A DNA stretch of 64,000 bases from Lachnospiraceae bacterium. GTDB taxonomy: Bacteria; Bacillota; Clostridia; Lachnospirales; Lachnospiraceae. The notes below the pieces were generated by a model. The model did not search any database and was not told where the DNA came from. It worked only from the letters and a program-made list of their open reading frames with translations. This document shows positions 7,529-16,681 of the stretch, in pieces (the stretch's first letter is position 1; each line of letters opens with the position of its first letter). The position numbers and the translations under genes are program-made. Location: positions 1 through 64,000 of the forward strand of contig JAGCVY010000086.1 in NCBI GenBank assembly GCA_017962105.1, read 5' to 3'.

Positions 7529-8881
7529 TTACTCCTCCGTGCTCCACTCGTCCTTGTGGGCTTCCTTCCATGCCTTGATCTCCGCAAGCCGGTCGGCGAT
7601 CGCAGCCTCCGCACCGGACTGCTTCGGCCGGTAGTACTCCCGTCCCGCGAGGGACTCCGGCAGGCACGGCATCGGCGTCAGCGCACCCTCGTAGTTGTGC
7701 GCGTAGCGGTATCCCTTGCCGTAATCAAGGTCCGACATCAGCTTCGTGGGCGCATTGCGGATCCAAAGCGGAACCGGCTCCGCAGGCCCCGTGCGAAGAT
7801 CCTCCGTCACCTCCATGCACGCAACCTCCAGCGCGTTGGACTTCGGCGCCATGGCGAGATATGCAGCGGCGTGGGCGATGTGCACGTTGCACTCGGGAAC
7901 CCCGAGGTAATGGCACGCCTGATACACGTTGATGGCCACGGCAAGCGCGTTGGAATCCGCGATGCCTACATCCTCGCTGGCAAACCGCACCATGCGGCGG
8001 GCGATATACAGCGGATCGTCCCCGCTGTCCAGCATGCGGAGCGCCCAGTATACGGCCGCGTCCGGATCGGAGTTCCGCATGGATTTGTGCAGCGCCGAGA
8101 TCAGGTTGTAATGCTCCTCACCGCTCTTATCGTACAGAAGGGATTTGCGGCTGATGCACTGTGTCACCTGCTCGTCGGTCACCGTGATCCCGTCGGCGCT
8201 GATGTCGCCGTTTAACACTGCCATTTCAAGCGTATTGAGCGCCGTGCGGGCGTCTCCGCCGGCAAATGCCGCGATCGCGCGGATCTGCTCCTCGCTCATG
8301 CTCACATTGTTGTTTCCAAACCCCTCGGGGGACGCAAGGGCGTGCTTTAGCAGGGTAACGATATTGTCCTCGGTGAGAGGCTTTAACACAAACACCTTGC
8401 AGCGGGACAAAAGAGCCCCGTTGACCTCGAAGGAAGGATTTTCCGTGGTCGCACCGATCAGGATGATGCTGCCCTTCTCAACGTAGGGCAGGAAGGCGTC
8501 CTGCTGGGCCTTGTTGAAGCGGTGGATCTCGTCCACAAACAGGACGGTCCGGATGCCCCGAAGGGTCGCGTCCTCCGCCTGTTTCATGACATCCTTGATC
8601 TCCTTGATGCCGCTGGTGACCGCGCTGAAGTTGATGAACTCCGACTTCGTCTGTCCTGCGATGATGCTTGCAAGGGTTGTCTTCCCGACTCCGGGCGGCC
8701 CCCAGAAGATCATCGAGGAAATGTTGTCGTGCTCGATCAGCGTGCGCAGCATGCACCCCGGCCCGAGCAGATGTTCCTGACCGACAAACTCTTCAAGAGT
8801 CTTCGGGCGCACCCGCCCCGCCAGAGGCATCGACCTCGGCGTCTGCTCCTTCTGCATGTCAAATATGGATAACTGCTGCAT
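7529..8881 (-). CDS. rarA: replication-associated recombination protein RarA (MgsA), AAA+ ATPase
   Basis: A 450-residue AAA+ ATPase of the RarA/MgsA/WHIP family that acts at stalled replication forks and works with SSB. Walker A is GPPGVGKTT (61-69), Walker B is TVLFVDEIHRF (112-122) followed by NKAQQDAFLP, and sensor 1 is GATTENPSFEV. The C-terminal part contains the family's SALHKSMRNSDPDAAVYWALRML and GYRYAHNYEGAL blocks. Length is normal. It starts 3 bp after the stop of the membrane protein gene upstream and is followed within 4 bp by the TM1266-like gene, giving a tight three-gene unit. Confidence 0.95.
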   Translation of the reverse strand: MQQLSIFDMQKEQTPRSMPLAGRVRPKTLEEFVGQEHLLGPGCMLRTLIEHDNISSMIFWGPPGVGKTTLASIIAGQTKSEFINFSAVTSGIKEIKDVMKQAEDATLRGIRTVLFVDEIHRFNKAQQDAFLPYVEKGSIILIGATTENPSFEVNGALLSRCKVFVLKPLTEDNIVTLLKHALASPEGFGNNNVSMSEEQIRAIAAFAGGDARTALNTLEMAVLNGDISADGITVTDEQVTQCISRKSLLYDKSGEEHYNLISALHKSMRNSDPDAAVYWALRMLDSGDDPLYIARRMVRFASEDVGIADSNALAVAINVYQACHYLGVPECNVHIAHAAAYLAMAPKSNALEVACMEVTEDLRTGPAEPVPLWIRNAPTKLMSDLDYGKGYRYAHNYEGALTPMPCLPESLAGREYYRPKQSGAEAAIADRLAEIKAWKEAHKDEWSTEE

Positions 8882-8884
8882 TGC

Positions 8885-9772
8885 TTACTCTCCGTTTCTT
8901 CCGTCCCGTGCGCCGTCGCGGTCCTTATCGTAAACCAGGCGAAGCTTCTTTCTCTTTCTCCGGCGTCGGAAAATGTTGATGCGCCGCAGAAGTGCAAGCA
9001 CCACGATCACAAACACAACCGTACCGACGCAGATGCACATCGCCGTGGCGCCCTTTTTGGTCATGCCGAATTTCTCGTACCAGGGTTTCTTCTTGGCGTT
9101 CACGTTGATCGGCTTCACAACCGGCTCGGCGTCAAAGGCCAGAACCGCATCGATGCACACGCCGTTTCCCTTCTCGCTGCAGTCCGTGATCTTCACATAG
9201 CGGGGCTTCACCTTGGCCGGAATGTTGGTGAATTTGTCGAGGCCCGTGAAGTCCTTGCTCTTGATCTCAATCTCATACCACGTGTTCAGGTCGGCGGACA
9301 GCTTGACTCTCATCTTGTCCTCCGGCTTGCCGGTGGTAAAGATGTAGAGGAACATTCCCGCAGAGTCGCGGATGTAGGCGTTCATATCCAGGATGATCTC
9401 TCCGCCCCGCCCCAGATTCAGGGCGCCGGTCCCGGTCTCCTCGTCGTAGTCCGGCCAGCCGAGAACCTGCACGATCTCCTGGTTGGAGGCCTCCGGTTCC
9501 CGTTCCCCGCCCACCGTGTAGGAGACAACGATGTTGGCGCAGTCCGTGTTGTCCAACAGGATCGTGTTCCCGAAGGAGTCGGTCCACTGGTCGGCGTGTC
9601 CCGCCTCTCTTGAGGAGGCAATCTGCTGATATACTGTGGGCGGCGTCGGCGTCACGGTGGGCGTCGGCGTCGTTCCTGCCGCTGCCGCTCCGCTTCTCAG
9701 TACTGTCCCTGCGGACAAAAACAAAAGGAGCAGCAAGAGCCCGATCCCGATCCGCCTTTCTAACCGTTTCAT
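8885..9772 (-). CDS. membrane-anchored extracellular protein, unknown function
   Basis: A 295-residue protein with an N-terminal signal segment (GIGLLLLLLFLSAGTVL), a short TP spacer (TTPTPTVTPTPPTV), an extracytoplasmic beta-rich domain (about 50-225) and a C-terminal membrane helix (ICVGTVVFVIVVLALL) with a strongly basic cytoplasmic tail (RRRRKRKK). The domain has the pattern of discoidin-like folds (ADLNTWYEIEIKS ... VKPRYVKITD), but no family is certain. It lies immediately upstream of rarA and is probably cotranscribed with it, although a functional link is not evident. Confidence 0.75.
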   Translation of the reverse strand: MKRLERRIGIGLLLLLLFLSAGTVLRSGAAAAGTTPTPTVTPTPPTVYQQIASSREAGHADQWTDSFGNTILLDNTDCANIVVSYTVGGEREPEASNQEIVQVLGWPDYDEETGTGALNLGRGGEIILDMNAYIRDSAGMFLYIFTTGKPEDKMRVKLSADLNTWYEIEIKSKDFTGLDKFTNIPAKVKPRYVKITDCSEKGNGVCIDAVLAFDAEPVVKPINVNAKKKPWYEKFGMTKKGATAMCICVGTVVFVIVVLALLRRINIFRRRRKRKKLRLVYDKDRDGARDGRNGE

Positions 9773-9835
9773 GCTCTGTACGCTCCTTTCCTCTGCCGTA
9801 TGGCAATGCGGTCCTTCTTCCCTAAGCAGGCTGTG

Positions 9836-11554
9836 TCAGGCGGTAACGCCGTCCTCCAGCCGGAGCTCATAGGTTTCCGGGTCGCAGACAATCTTTTTTC
9901 CTTCCGTCAAAGCGCGGAAGAGGTAGTATTTTTCGTATGCCATCGCATACAGCGGAAGCTCCCCGATCTCGCGTTTCGTCACGCGGCCGTGAGCATCCAG
10001 CTCCGAGATTTTGTATCCGCAGATGTCGCCGCCGTCCTCCACTGCCGTGTACAAAAGCACATGGATGTCGTCGTCCACCAGCACGCTTTTGTTCCAGGTC
10101 TTTCCCATGGCGCGCATCGTGTCGCTCATAAAGAAGAGATCGCCGAACACGACGTGCTCCTTCGCATCCTCCTTGCGCCTTGCCGCCTCGCGGAGCGCCT
10201 GACGCTCCGGGAACGTGCGCGGATCGCGGACATCCCCCTCATGGATCAGCGTTCTGGCACGCTCCTCCCGAAGCTCCAGATCCGTCTTCTCCCGCTCGGG
10301 GATAAACTCATCCATAAACTCCGTGAGCGTCATCTGCTCCTGGGGCATCCCGGACACGCGGTACTTATCCTTGACATTGAATACGCGGTAGTCCTTCAGA
10401 TCGACGTTGGCGCGCTCCCTCGCCGGATCAAACAGCGTTTCCTTCGGCGCATCCGTCATGGTGGTGATCTTCTCGGGCACGCTGGCGGAAATCCGCTTCA
10501 GCACCGCTTCGTTCTTCGACTCGTCCACAGGCGCGGACTTCTTCGGAGTTCCGTAGTAAACTTCGCCGTCGTCAAGCGGTTTGGGCGCCTCGCCGCGAAC
10601 CTGTCTCTGCTTCGCAAAATAAGCTACCGCCGCCTCCGCCGCGCTGGGTGCCTTTTCCTCCGGTTCCTCTGCCGGTACTGTCCCGGCCTCCGCCGTTACC
10701 GCAGTCTCTGGCTCTGCTGCTTCCGCCCCGGCGTCCTCATCGTCGTCATCGTTGAGCGCCGCAAGCATCTCCGGCGTCACATTGGCCGCCATGCGGAAGT
10801 CATCCTCGTCATCCCGCTCGTTCCACGCCGTCGGCTCTTCCCCTTCGGGTTCGCCGGCAGCTGCGGTCATGTCAGCCGGTGCAGGCACTTCAACCGCTGC
10901 CGGCTCGCTATTTTCCGTCATCTGGGTCTCCGGCAGGATCCCGTCGCTCTCAGGGTCGATCACGGTTGCGATGGCAATCCGCAGTCCCTGTACGATCACG
11001 TCAAGTGCCATGCAGGGCTGTGCGGCCGCATCGGAGCACTGCTCCGGAACCGCCGGCACGTGGATAAACCCGCAGGGCATACCCTGAAACTCGTTCTCGC
11101 AGGCACGGAGCGCCTGATACATCAAGCAGTTGCACACAAAGGTTCCCGCCGAATGGGAAATCTCCGCGGCAATCCCCGCCTTCTTCAGGTTGCGCACCAT
11201 GTTCTCCACGGGAAGCGTCGACCGGTAGGACGGCGCCCCGCTCATGTCGATGGAACGGTACAGCCACAGGTTGTGGTCCGCGTCCTCTTCCTCCGAGTGG
11301 GCGTAGTTGCCCGCCGTGGTCTCCACGCGGATCTCCGGCGCGGAGGCGTTCTGTCCGACACACACGACGGCGTCAGGCCGATGCTCCCGGATCAGGTCAA
11401 AGAGTATCTTATCGCTCCGGGAGTAGGACACCGGCAATACCGCCGTGATGATCTCCGCTCCGCCGAGTCCCTTCGGAAGCAGCGCTACCGCCTGCTGCGA
11501 AGAGTTGACCGTGAATCTGCCAAAGGGTTCGAACCCCGTCACCAACACTTTCAT
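9836..11554 (-). CDS. pyrrolidone-carboxylate peptidase (C15) fused to a long C-terminal domain
   Basis: Residues 1-210 of 572 form a C15 pyroglutamyl peptidase that removes N-terminal pyroglutamate from peptides: start MKVLVTGFEPFG, Glu78 region (IRVETTAGN), the Cys nucleophile at 141 (SAGTFVCN) and His165 (FIHVP). Normal Pcp proteins are about 215 residues. Here an acidic, low-complexity linker (about 215-330, rich in E/A/P) leads to a roughly 220-residue C-terminal domain I do not recognise (VDLKDYRVFNVKDKYRVSGMPQEQMTLTEFMDEF ... VFGDLFFMSDTMRAMGKTW). ATG 11554 is preceded by GGAGGGG; the upstream extension to 11599 lacks such a site. It is cytoplasmic. Confidence 0.85.
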   Translation of the reverse strand: MKVLVTGFEPFGRFTVNSSQQAVALLPKGLGGAEIITAVLPVSYSRSDKILFDLIREHRPDAVVCVGQNASAPEIRVETTAGNYAHSEEEDADHNLWLYRSIDMSGAPSYRSTLPVENMVRNLKKAGIAAEISHSAGTFVCNCLMYQALRACENEFQGMPCGFIHVPAVPEQCSDAAAQPCMALDVIVQGLRIAIATVIDPESDGILPETQMTENSEPAAVEVPAPADMTAAAGEPEGEEPTAWNERDDEDDFRMAANVTPEMLAALNDDDDEDAGAEAAEPETAVTAEAGTVPAEEPEEKAPSAAEAAVAYFAKQRQVRGEAPKPLDDGEVYYGTPKKSAPVDESKNEAVLKRISASVPEKITTMTDAPKETLFDPARERANVDLKDYRVFNVKDKYRVSGMPQEQMTLTEFMDEFIPEREKTDLELREERARTLIHEGDVRDPRTFPERQALREAARRKEDAKEHVVFGDLFFMSDTMRAMGKTWNKSVLVDDDIHVLLYTAVEDGGDICGYKISELDAHGRVTKREIGELPLYAMAYEKYYLFRALTEGKKIVCDPETYELRLEDGVTA

Positions 11555-11635
11555 AAACCCCTCCGGCGCCCCGAAGGGCGCGTCATAGTATTCTCCCAAA
11601 ACATAGCCGGATCATATTCTCCAAACAGATCCGGA

Positions 11636-13135
11636 TCAGAATCTGCGGTCGAAGTCAAACCCGCGATCGCCCTCGAACTCGCGCTCGGTGATGTCCACAT
11701 AGACAACGCCCTGTCCGCGAACCGGCACCGTCAACGAGATGTTTCCGCGGTTTCTCTTGGCAATCTCACTCTCCGCGAATGGAAGTGCGAAGCGGCGGAT
11801 CAGCTTGATCTGCTCTGCCGAAGGATTCTTCGGCTCGCCCATGTCGTGCCATGCCTTTCTCGGATTGCAGGTAACCGGGTCCACGGTCTCGCGGAGCACG
11901 GTGTACTCCTTCGCATCCACCGCAAGCTTCACCGAAATCTCGGTATCCTCATCGGTCATGTTCCAGAAGATTCCGCGGTAACCGCCTTCCTTCTTCACGA
12001 TGACCGCGTTCTTTCCCTTGTAGACGCAGCTCTGTGCCGCATCCTGCAGTCTCTTGTAGAAGGCAAATGTCCAGAACGTCGGCTTTGCGATGCAGCCGTG
12101 AGCCACAAGGCCGAAACCGCCGTGGAACAGCGAGAACGGAACGCCTCTCTCCTCGAACACGTCGCCGAAGGTCCAGTAGGAGTAGGAATAGGAGGTCTCG
12201 CCGAGACGCTCCAGCTGGTATGCCAGATAAGCCGCATTTTCGTTCGTGTCATGCAGCGGATTGTTCGGAATGTAGGAGGTGTTGAACTCCGTCAGGTGCA
12301 TCTCCATCCCCTTGAATTCCTTGTAGGAATCGATAATGTCGCGGGAGGACTGCAGATTGTCGAAACCGACCTGCGGATCCGAGAGCTTCTGGTATCCGTA
12401 GTGGCCGGACGGCGACGGCATCTCGGTGGTGTAGTGATGTCTCGTCGCAAAATCGGGCTTGATCTTCTCCTTCTTGCAGAAGTCGAAAAATGCCTTCATC
12501 CACTCCTCATCGCGAACGCCGCAGATCGCGGGACCGCCGACGCGGAATCTCTTGTCCAGAGCCTTGATGGCAAGGAACGTCTCCTTGAAGAGCTTGAAGT
12601 ACTCGTCCATGCTGGCGTCCTTCCAGAAACCCGGAAGGTTGGGCTCGTTCCAAACCTCGATGGGCCAGCTGTACACCTGCTCGCCGTAGCGCTTCACAAG
12701 GTGTGCAAGAGTCACCGTCACAAGCTTCGTCCACTCGTCGTACTCCTTCGGCGGCGTCGTGTTGCCCTTCCAGTAGAAGATCGTCTGCTCGCCGCTCGCC
12801 AAAGCCTTCGGCATGAAGCCGAGCTCCAGGAACGGGACGATATTTCTCTCAAGGTACGCATCCATCACGCGGTCCAGATACGTAAAATTATACTCGATGG
12901 TCTCCTTCTTGGTGAACCAGTCAACGTGTCTCTGATAGATTGCCATGTCATCTGCGAACAGACCGTGGCCGCGGATGTGCTTGAATCCGATGATGTTCTG
13001 CACAAACGACAGCTCCTTCAGATACTCCTCCGTGAGCGCTAAGCCCATACGCCCCGTGCCGATGCAGTAGTCCACGTTGTTGTGGAATGCGATGTTCTCC
13101 GCACCCGTAACCGTGATTTTTGTAGTTTTTGCCAT
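11636..13135 (-). CDS. xynB: GH39 beta-xylosidase
   Basis: A 499-residue glycoside hydrolase family 39 enzyme that releases xylose from xylo-oligosaccharides with retention. The acid/base is Glu164 in VWNEPNLPGFW and the nucleophile is Glu282 in HLTEFNTSY, at the positions usual for XynB. The HIRGHGLF and TRHHYTTEMPSP blocks also fit. There is no signal peptide, so it acts on imported oligomers in the cytoplasm. ATG 13135 has a GGAGG site (cggaggaagcaac). A decayed small ORF lies directly upstream. With the esterase-GH43 protein (21785-24700) and the secreted GH10 xylanase (54895-56151) it forms a xylan utilisation set scattered over the window. Confidence 0.95.
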   Translation of the reverse strand: MAKTTKITVTGAENIAFHNNVDYCIGTGRMGLALTEEYLKELSFVQNIIGFKHIRGHGLFADDMAIYQRHVDWFTKKETIEYNFTYLDRVMDAYLERNIVPFLELGFMPKALASGEQTIFYWKGNTTPPKEYDEWTKLVTVTLAHLVKRYGEQVYSWPIEVWNEPNLPGFWKDASMDEYFKLFKETFLAIKALDKRFRVGGPAICGVRDEEWMKAFFDFCKKEKIKPDFATRHHYTTEMPSPSGHYGYQKLSDPQVGFDNLQSSRDIIDSYKEFKGMEMHLTEFNTSYIPNNPLHDTNENAAYLAYQLERLGETSYSYSYWTFGDVFEERGVPFSLFHGGFGLVAHGCIAKPTFWTFAFYKRLQDAAQSCVYKGKNAVIVKKEGGYRGIFWNMTDEDTEISVKLAVDAKEYTVLRETVDPVTCNPRKAWHDMGEPKNPSAEQIKLIRRFALPFAESEIAKRNRGNISLTVPVRGQGVVYVDITEREFEGDRGFDFDRRF

Positions 13136-13183
13136 GTTGCTTCCTCCGTAGCTTTTATCTTTTATTATTTTCCGTAAAATGCG

Positions 13184-13345
13184 TTAATCGTAATCCGCTC
13201 TCTCGTAATCGGGAATGTATCCGTACTGGATCTGTGCCATATCATCCAGCGAGTCAAAGAAGACAGTCCCCCAACAATGAAGGATATCATGACTACCGTC
13301 AGGGAGATTTCATTCCTCTTAGGTTCATCTTCTTCTCAATTCACT
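13184..13345 (-). pseudogene. remnant of a small membrane protein gene (frameshifted)
   Basis: On the minus strand a frame ending at TAA 13184-13186 reads TVFFDSLDDMAQIQYGYIPD then YERADYD. One base shift upstream, at a run of G around 13268-13272, a second frame reads EEDEPKRNEISLTVVMISFIVGG, a likely membrane helix. Adding one G joins them into a plausible C-terminus. No start codon is found after the TGA near 13345, so this looks like the decayed end of a gene that preceded xynB. Parent family not recognised. Confidence 0.4.
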
Positions 13346-13465
13346 CCCTGCAGGACAAGACTCTGCTGCAGGACACTTTCGCGTATTGTTTATTATACTC
13401 CATATGACCGCGAAACACAAGGAAAACCCTTGCCCTGCGGCATGTATTATCCTCTACAAAGAAAC
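13346..13465. other. intergenic, nothing recognised
   Basis: This is the remainder of the 412-bp gap between xynB and the BceB-like gene. It is AT-richer than its surroundings and holds no supported gene. A short repeat (ctgcaggacaag / ctgcaggacact around 13350-13378) is visible. Confidence 0.4.
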
Positions 13466-13498
13466 GGCGAAAACGCTGTTTGTTCAGCGCTTTCGCCG
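13465..13498 (-). terminator. rho-independent terminator after the BceAB-like genes
   Basis: A 14-bp stem (GGCGAAAACGCTG with CAGCGCTTTCGCC, one mismatch) with a 6-nt loop lies 50 bp after the permease stop; on the minus strand it is followed by GTTTCTTTG. The plus side also has a short T run, so it could act in both directions. Confidence 0.65.
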
Positions 13499-13547
13499 CT
13501 TTTCATAGGTTCTTTTTCAGGAAGGACGTTTCACATTTTCCACAGGA

Positions 13548-15677
13548 TCATCGCACGATCCGGTAGTAGGTGCGTGCCGTCAGGCGGTAGATCACCATGT
13601 AGATGAGGGCGAAGGCCACCACCGTGCACGCCGTGCACAAAAGGAACAGATTGTCGTTCGGCATCATCAGAAGCAGGAGAAGCTTGCGGATGACCGGATA
13701 CGCAACGATCATGTGGATCACCGCCGTCACCAGCGGCAGGAAAAATACGATCACAATCTGGCGGCGGATCGTTCCCTTGGTCTCCTTCTGTGTCATACCG
13801 ACCTTCTGTAGGATCTGGAAACGGCCGCGATCGTCATAACCCTCGGAGATCTGCTTGTAGTAGATGATCAGCGCCGTGGCAAAAAGGAACACAAGGCTCA
13901 GGAGGATTCCGAGGAAGAACAGTGAGCCGTACATGCCGAGAAGTTCGTCCCGGAGGGCCCAGGAAGTCTCCCATGCAGTGGCATCGATGTGTTCCCCTGT
14001 CTCCGGGGTATCAAGCGTCTTCAGATATTCTGCCACAAGGTCCCCAAACTCCCAGTAGGACTGTCTGCGTCCATCCTTTACTCCGTCGCGGGCTGCGATC
14101 TCCTCCGTACCCTTCAGGCTCACATAGTACCGGTACGACGTAATGTAATAGGTCCAGCCGCCTTCCGACGGTTGATACAGATCCGTCACGATGCTGTCGA
14201 TGTCGTCCATAGCAGGGACGACGAGGCCGTAGTATCCGTCAGTAAACGCCTCATTTCTCATGATCGGGATATGCTTTACCTCCGGTCCGAGAGTATACGC
14301 TTTTCCTCCGAAGCTGATCTCCGACGGCAACACCTTTGTGAGATTCCCCGAGTCATCCGAAAGAGCAACCCAGCCGATCTCATTGTCCTTCAGCACGAGG
14401 TTATCCTTACAGAGCCGGTTGTAGTCCTCCAGCGGAAGGATTACAACGTCGATGGTTCCCTTCGGCAGTGAGGTAAGGGTGGAACGCAGACGCACCAGAT
14501 CCGCCTTTCCGTCAGTAAAGCAAAGCGAATCCGAGAAGCTGCGGACACGGATAAACGATTCCACCTCGGCTCCGTATTTGCCGACGACCTGCTCCGTGAG
14601 ACTCCGAAGGACTTCCTCCGGGATCTGTCCGGAATGACGCTCCGGTATCGCATCGCCGTCCGGCGTTTTCTCGTCCCAGACATACAGTCCGCCGACGTAC
14701 ATGTCCGCCCGACCTTCCAGAAAATAATTGCGGATGGTCGCTTCGGTCCCCATATAGAGGCATACGGTTGTGGAGATCATGACGATGACGCCGGTGGCGA
14801 GGATTGCGATGGACGCCAGTCCGACGGCGTTCTGCTTCATACGATACAGCAGATCCGACACCGCGATCATATTCTTTCTACGATAGTAGAATCCTTTATT
14901 TCTACGTAAAAGCTTGAGGAACGCAACACTGCCCGCAAGGAACAGCGCATAGGTTCCGATAATAACCAGGATGACTGCCGTGAAGAAATCCGGGATTGCC
15001 CGCAGCGGTGACTCCGTGGTAAGTGCAATGAAGTAGCCTGTTCCGAGTGTGAGAAGTCCGATGATCAGCATGATCCACTTGGTCTTCGGCTCCTTCTCTC
15101 CCGCTCCCGCACTTGCCAGAAGCTCCACCGGACGAAGTCTCGCAAGGCGGATGCAGTTCCACAGAAATGCCAAAAGATACATCGCGGCAAATGCACCCAC
15201 CGTCTTCAGTACGAACTCCGCCTTCATGTAAAAGCCGAGGATTGTCTCCACCTGAAGCATTTTGCAGATGAACAGACAGCAGAGCTTGTAGATCAGCATG
15301 CCCGCGAGGATTCCTGCCACGAGAAGTATCACGGTGGAGATGGCACTTTCCAGGAACATGATACACCCGACGTGACGCTTCTCCATGCCGAGCACGTTGT
15401 ACATACCGTACTCGCGGGTGCGCTGCTTCATCAGGAAGCTGTTCGTGAAGAGCACAAGGATTACCGAAAGGATTGCAACGACCGTGAGGCCGATGATCAT
15501 GATGGACGGGATCGCGTACCCGCCCTTGATCTTCCGAAGGCGGTCATCGTTGGCAAGCGTCTGCATGACATAAAAGATGGCCGTCAGGCCGGCACCCGCA
15601 AGGATATGCGGCACGTACAGCTGGTGGTTCTTGCGGATGTTGGACCACGCAAGCCGCAGAAAGAGTCCCAGTTTCAT
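13548..15677 (-). CDS. ABC transporter permease, BceB/FtsX-like
   Basis: A 709-residue membrane protein of the FtsX-like permease class used in peptide-antibiotic sensing and resistance (BceB, VraG). It starts MKLGLFLRLAWSNIRKNHQ, then has a first helix pair, a FtsX block (FTNSFLMKQRTREYGMYNVLGMEKRHVG), a four-helix part, one large extracytoplasmic domain of about 200 residues (after TTVCLYMGTEATIRNYFLEG) and four more helices near the C-terminus (MYGSLFFLGILLSLVFLFATAL ...). This topology, ten helices with one large loop, is diagnostic of Bce permeases. It overlaps the ATPase gene by 4 bp (ATGA). It likely works with the histidine kinase at 17852-18862, which lacks its own sensor domain. Confidence 0.9.
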   Translation of the reverse strand: MKLGLFLRLAWSNIRKNHQLYVPHILAGAGLTAIFYVMQTLANDDRLRKIKGGYAIPSIMIIGLTVVAILSVILVLFTNSFLMKQRTREYGMYNVLGMEKRHVGCIMFLESAISTVILLVAGILAGMLIYKLCCLFICKMLQVETILGFYMKAEFVLKTVGAFAAMYLLAFLWNCIRLARLRPVELLASAGAGEKEPKTKWIMLIIGLLTLGTGYFIALTTESPLRAIPDFFTAVILVIIGTYALFLAGSVAFLKLLRRNKGFYYRRKNMIAVSDLLYRMKQNAVGLASIAILATGVIVMISTTVCLYMGTEATIRNYFLEGRADMYVGGLYVWDEKTPDGDAIPERHSGQIPEEVLRSLTEQVVGKYGAEVESFIRVRSFSDSLCFTDGKADLVRLRSTLTSLPKGTIDVVILPLEDYNRLCKDNLVLKDNEIGWVALSDDSGNLTKVLPSEISFGGKAYTLGPEVKHIPIMRNEAFTDGYYGLVVPAMDDIDSIVTDLYQPSEGGWTYYITSYRYYVSLKGTEEIAARDGVKDGRRQSYWEFGDLVAEYLKTLDTPETGEHIDATAWETSWALRDELLGMYGSLFFLGILLSLVFLFATALIIYYKQISEGYDDRGRFQILQKVGMTQKETKGTIRRQIVIVFFLPLVTAVIHMIVAYPVIRKLLLLLMMPNDNLFLLCTACTVVAFALIYMVIYRLTARTYYRIVR

Positions 15678-16438
15678 CGCTGCTCACCGCCTGTCGTAAG
15701 AAGTGTGAGCGTGTCGGAAATCTTCTGGTAGAGCTGCTCGTTGGTGCAGTCTCCGCGATAAATCTGATGGAATACCTCGCCGTCGCGGATAAACAGGACG
15801 CGGGACGCATGGCTTGCGGCCTTCGTCGAATGGGTTACCATAAGGATCGTCTGCCCCTTGGCATTGATCTCACGGAATACGCGCAGGAGATCATCCGTGG
15901 ACTTTGAGTCGAGAGCACCGGTGGGCTCGTCCGCCAGAATCAGCTTCGGGTCCGTGATCAGGGCACGGGCAACCGCCGTCCTCTGCTTCTGTCCTCCGGA
16001 AACCTCGTAGGGGTACTTTGCAAGAAGGTCCTTGATCCCGAGCTCCTCCGCGATGGGCAGCAGTTTGCTCTCCAGCTCCGCAGGCTTTGCGCCGTTGAGA
16101 ACAAGGGGCAGCAGAATGTTGTCGCGGATGGAGAAGGTGTCCAAAAGGTTGAACTCCTGGAACACAAAGCCGAGGTTCTCGCGGCGGAACGTTGCCATCT
16201 CCGCCTCCTTGATGCCGGAGAGTTCCTTTCCCTCCAGCATGACCTTGCCGGCGGTGGGCCGGTCAAGTGCCGCTAAGATGTTGAGCAGCGTCGTCTTGCC
16301 GGAGCCCGACTCGCCCATGATCGCCACATACTCTCCCTTTTCGACGGAAAATGTCACGTTCGAGAGTGCCTGTACCTTGTTCCCTCCGAAGCGGGTGGTA
16401 TAGATTTTCTTCAGGTTACTTACTTCCAAAATTGCCAT
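15674..16438 (-). CDS. ABC transporter ATP-binding protein, BceA-like
   Basis: A 254-residue ATPase of the MacB/LolD/BceA type. Walker A is GESGSGKTT, the Q-loop is FVFQEFNLLDTFS, the signature is VSGGQKQR, Walker B is LILADEPTGALD, and the switch His is in MVTHSTKAA. It partners the FtsX-like permease downstream (4-bp overlap). The 243-bp gap upstream holds an inverted repeat (ACATCG 16632-16637 / CGATGT 16661-16666) that may be a response-regulator site; this would fit BceR-type autoregulation, but I cannot match a known box with confidence. Confidence 0.93.
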   Translation of the reverse strand: MAILEVSNLKKIYTTRFGGNKVQALSNVTFSVEKGEYVAIMGESGSGKTTLLNILAALDRPTAGKVMLEGKELSGIKEAEMATFRRENLGFVFQEFNLLDTFSIRDNILLPLVLNGAKPAELESKLLPIAEELGIKDLLAKYPYEVSGGQKQRTAVARALITDPKLILADEPTGALDSKSTDDLLRVFREINAKGQTILMVTHSTKAASHASRVLFIRDGEVFHQIYRGDCTNEQLYQKISDTLTLLTTGGEQR

Positions 16439-16681
16439 TTTTGATTTCCCTCCCTGCGCGGCTTAAGCCGCATGATCTTCCGGGACAAGTCCCCGTCCGC
16501 GAAGCGTTCTCCCCCGTACCGGCGGATTCCGCCTGCTTCATTCTCCCCCCGCTGCGCAAATACACCGTCGCTCGCAGCCGGGGCTCTCCCGTACTTACAT
16601 TGGCGATTATACGCCGGGCGACGGTGTAAAAACATCGAATGTGGTTACATTTTCCGATGGCGATGTGACATTTTTGTAAGG

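Noticed and set aside
9800..13042. 1080-residue plus-strand open frame
   Set aside because: It is antisense to the peptidase fusion and the GH39 gene, whose catalytic motifs are clear. The translation is Arg/His/Leu-rich without family resemblance, as expected for a shadow frame in GC-rich DNA.
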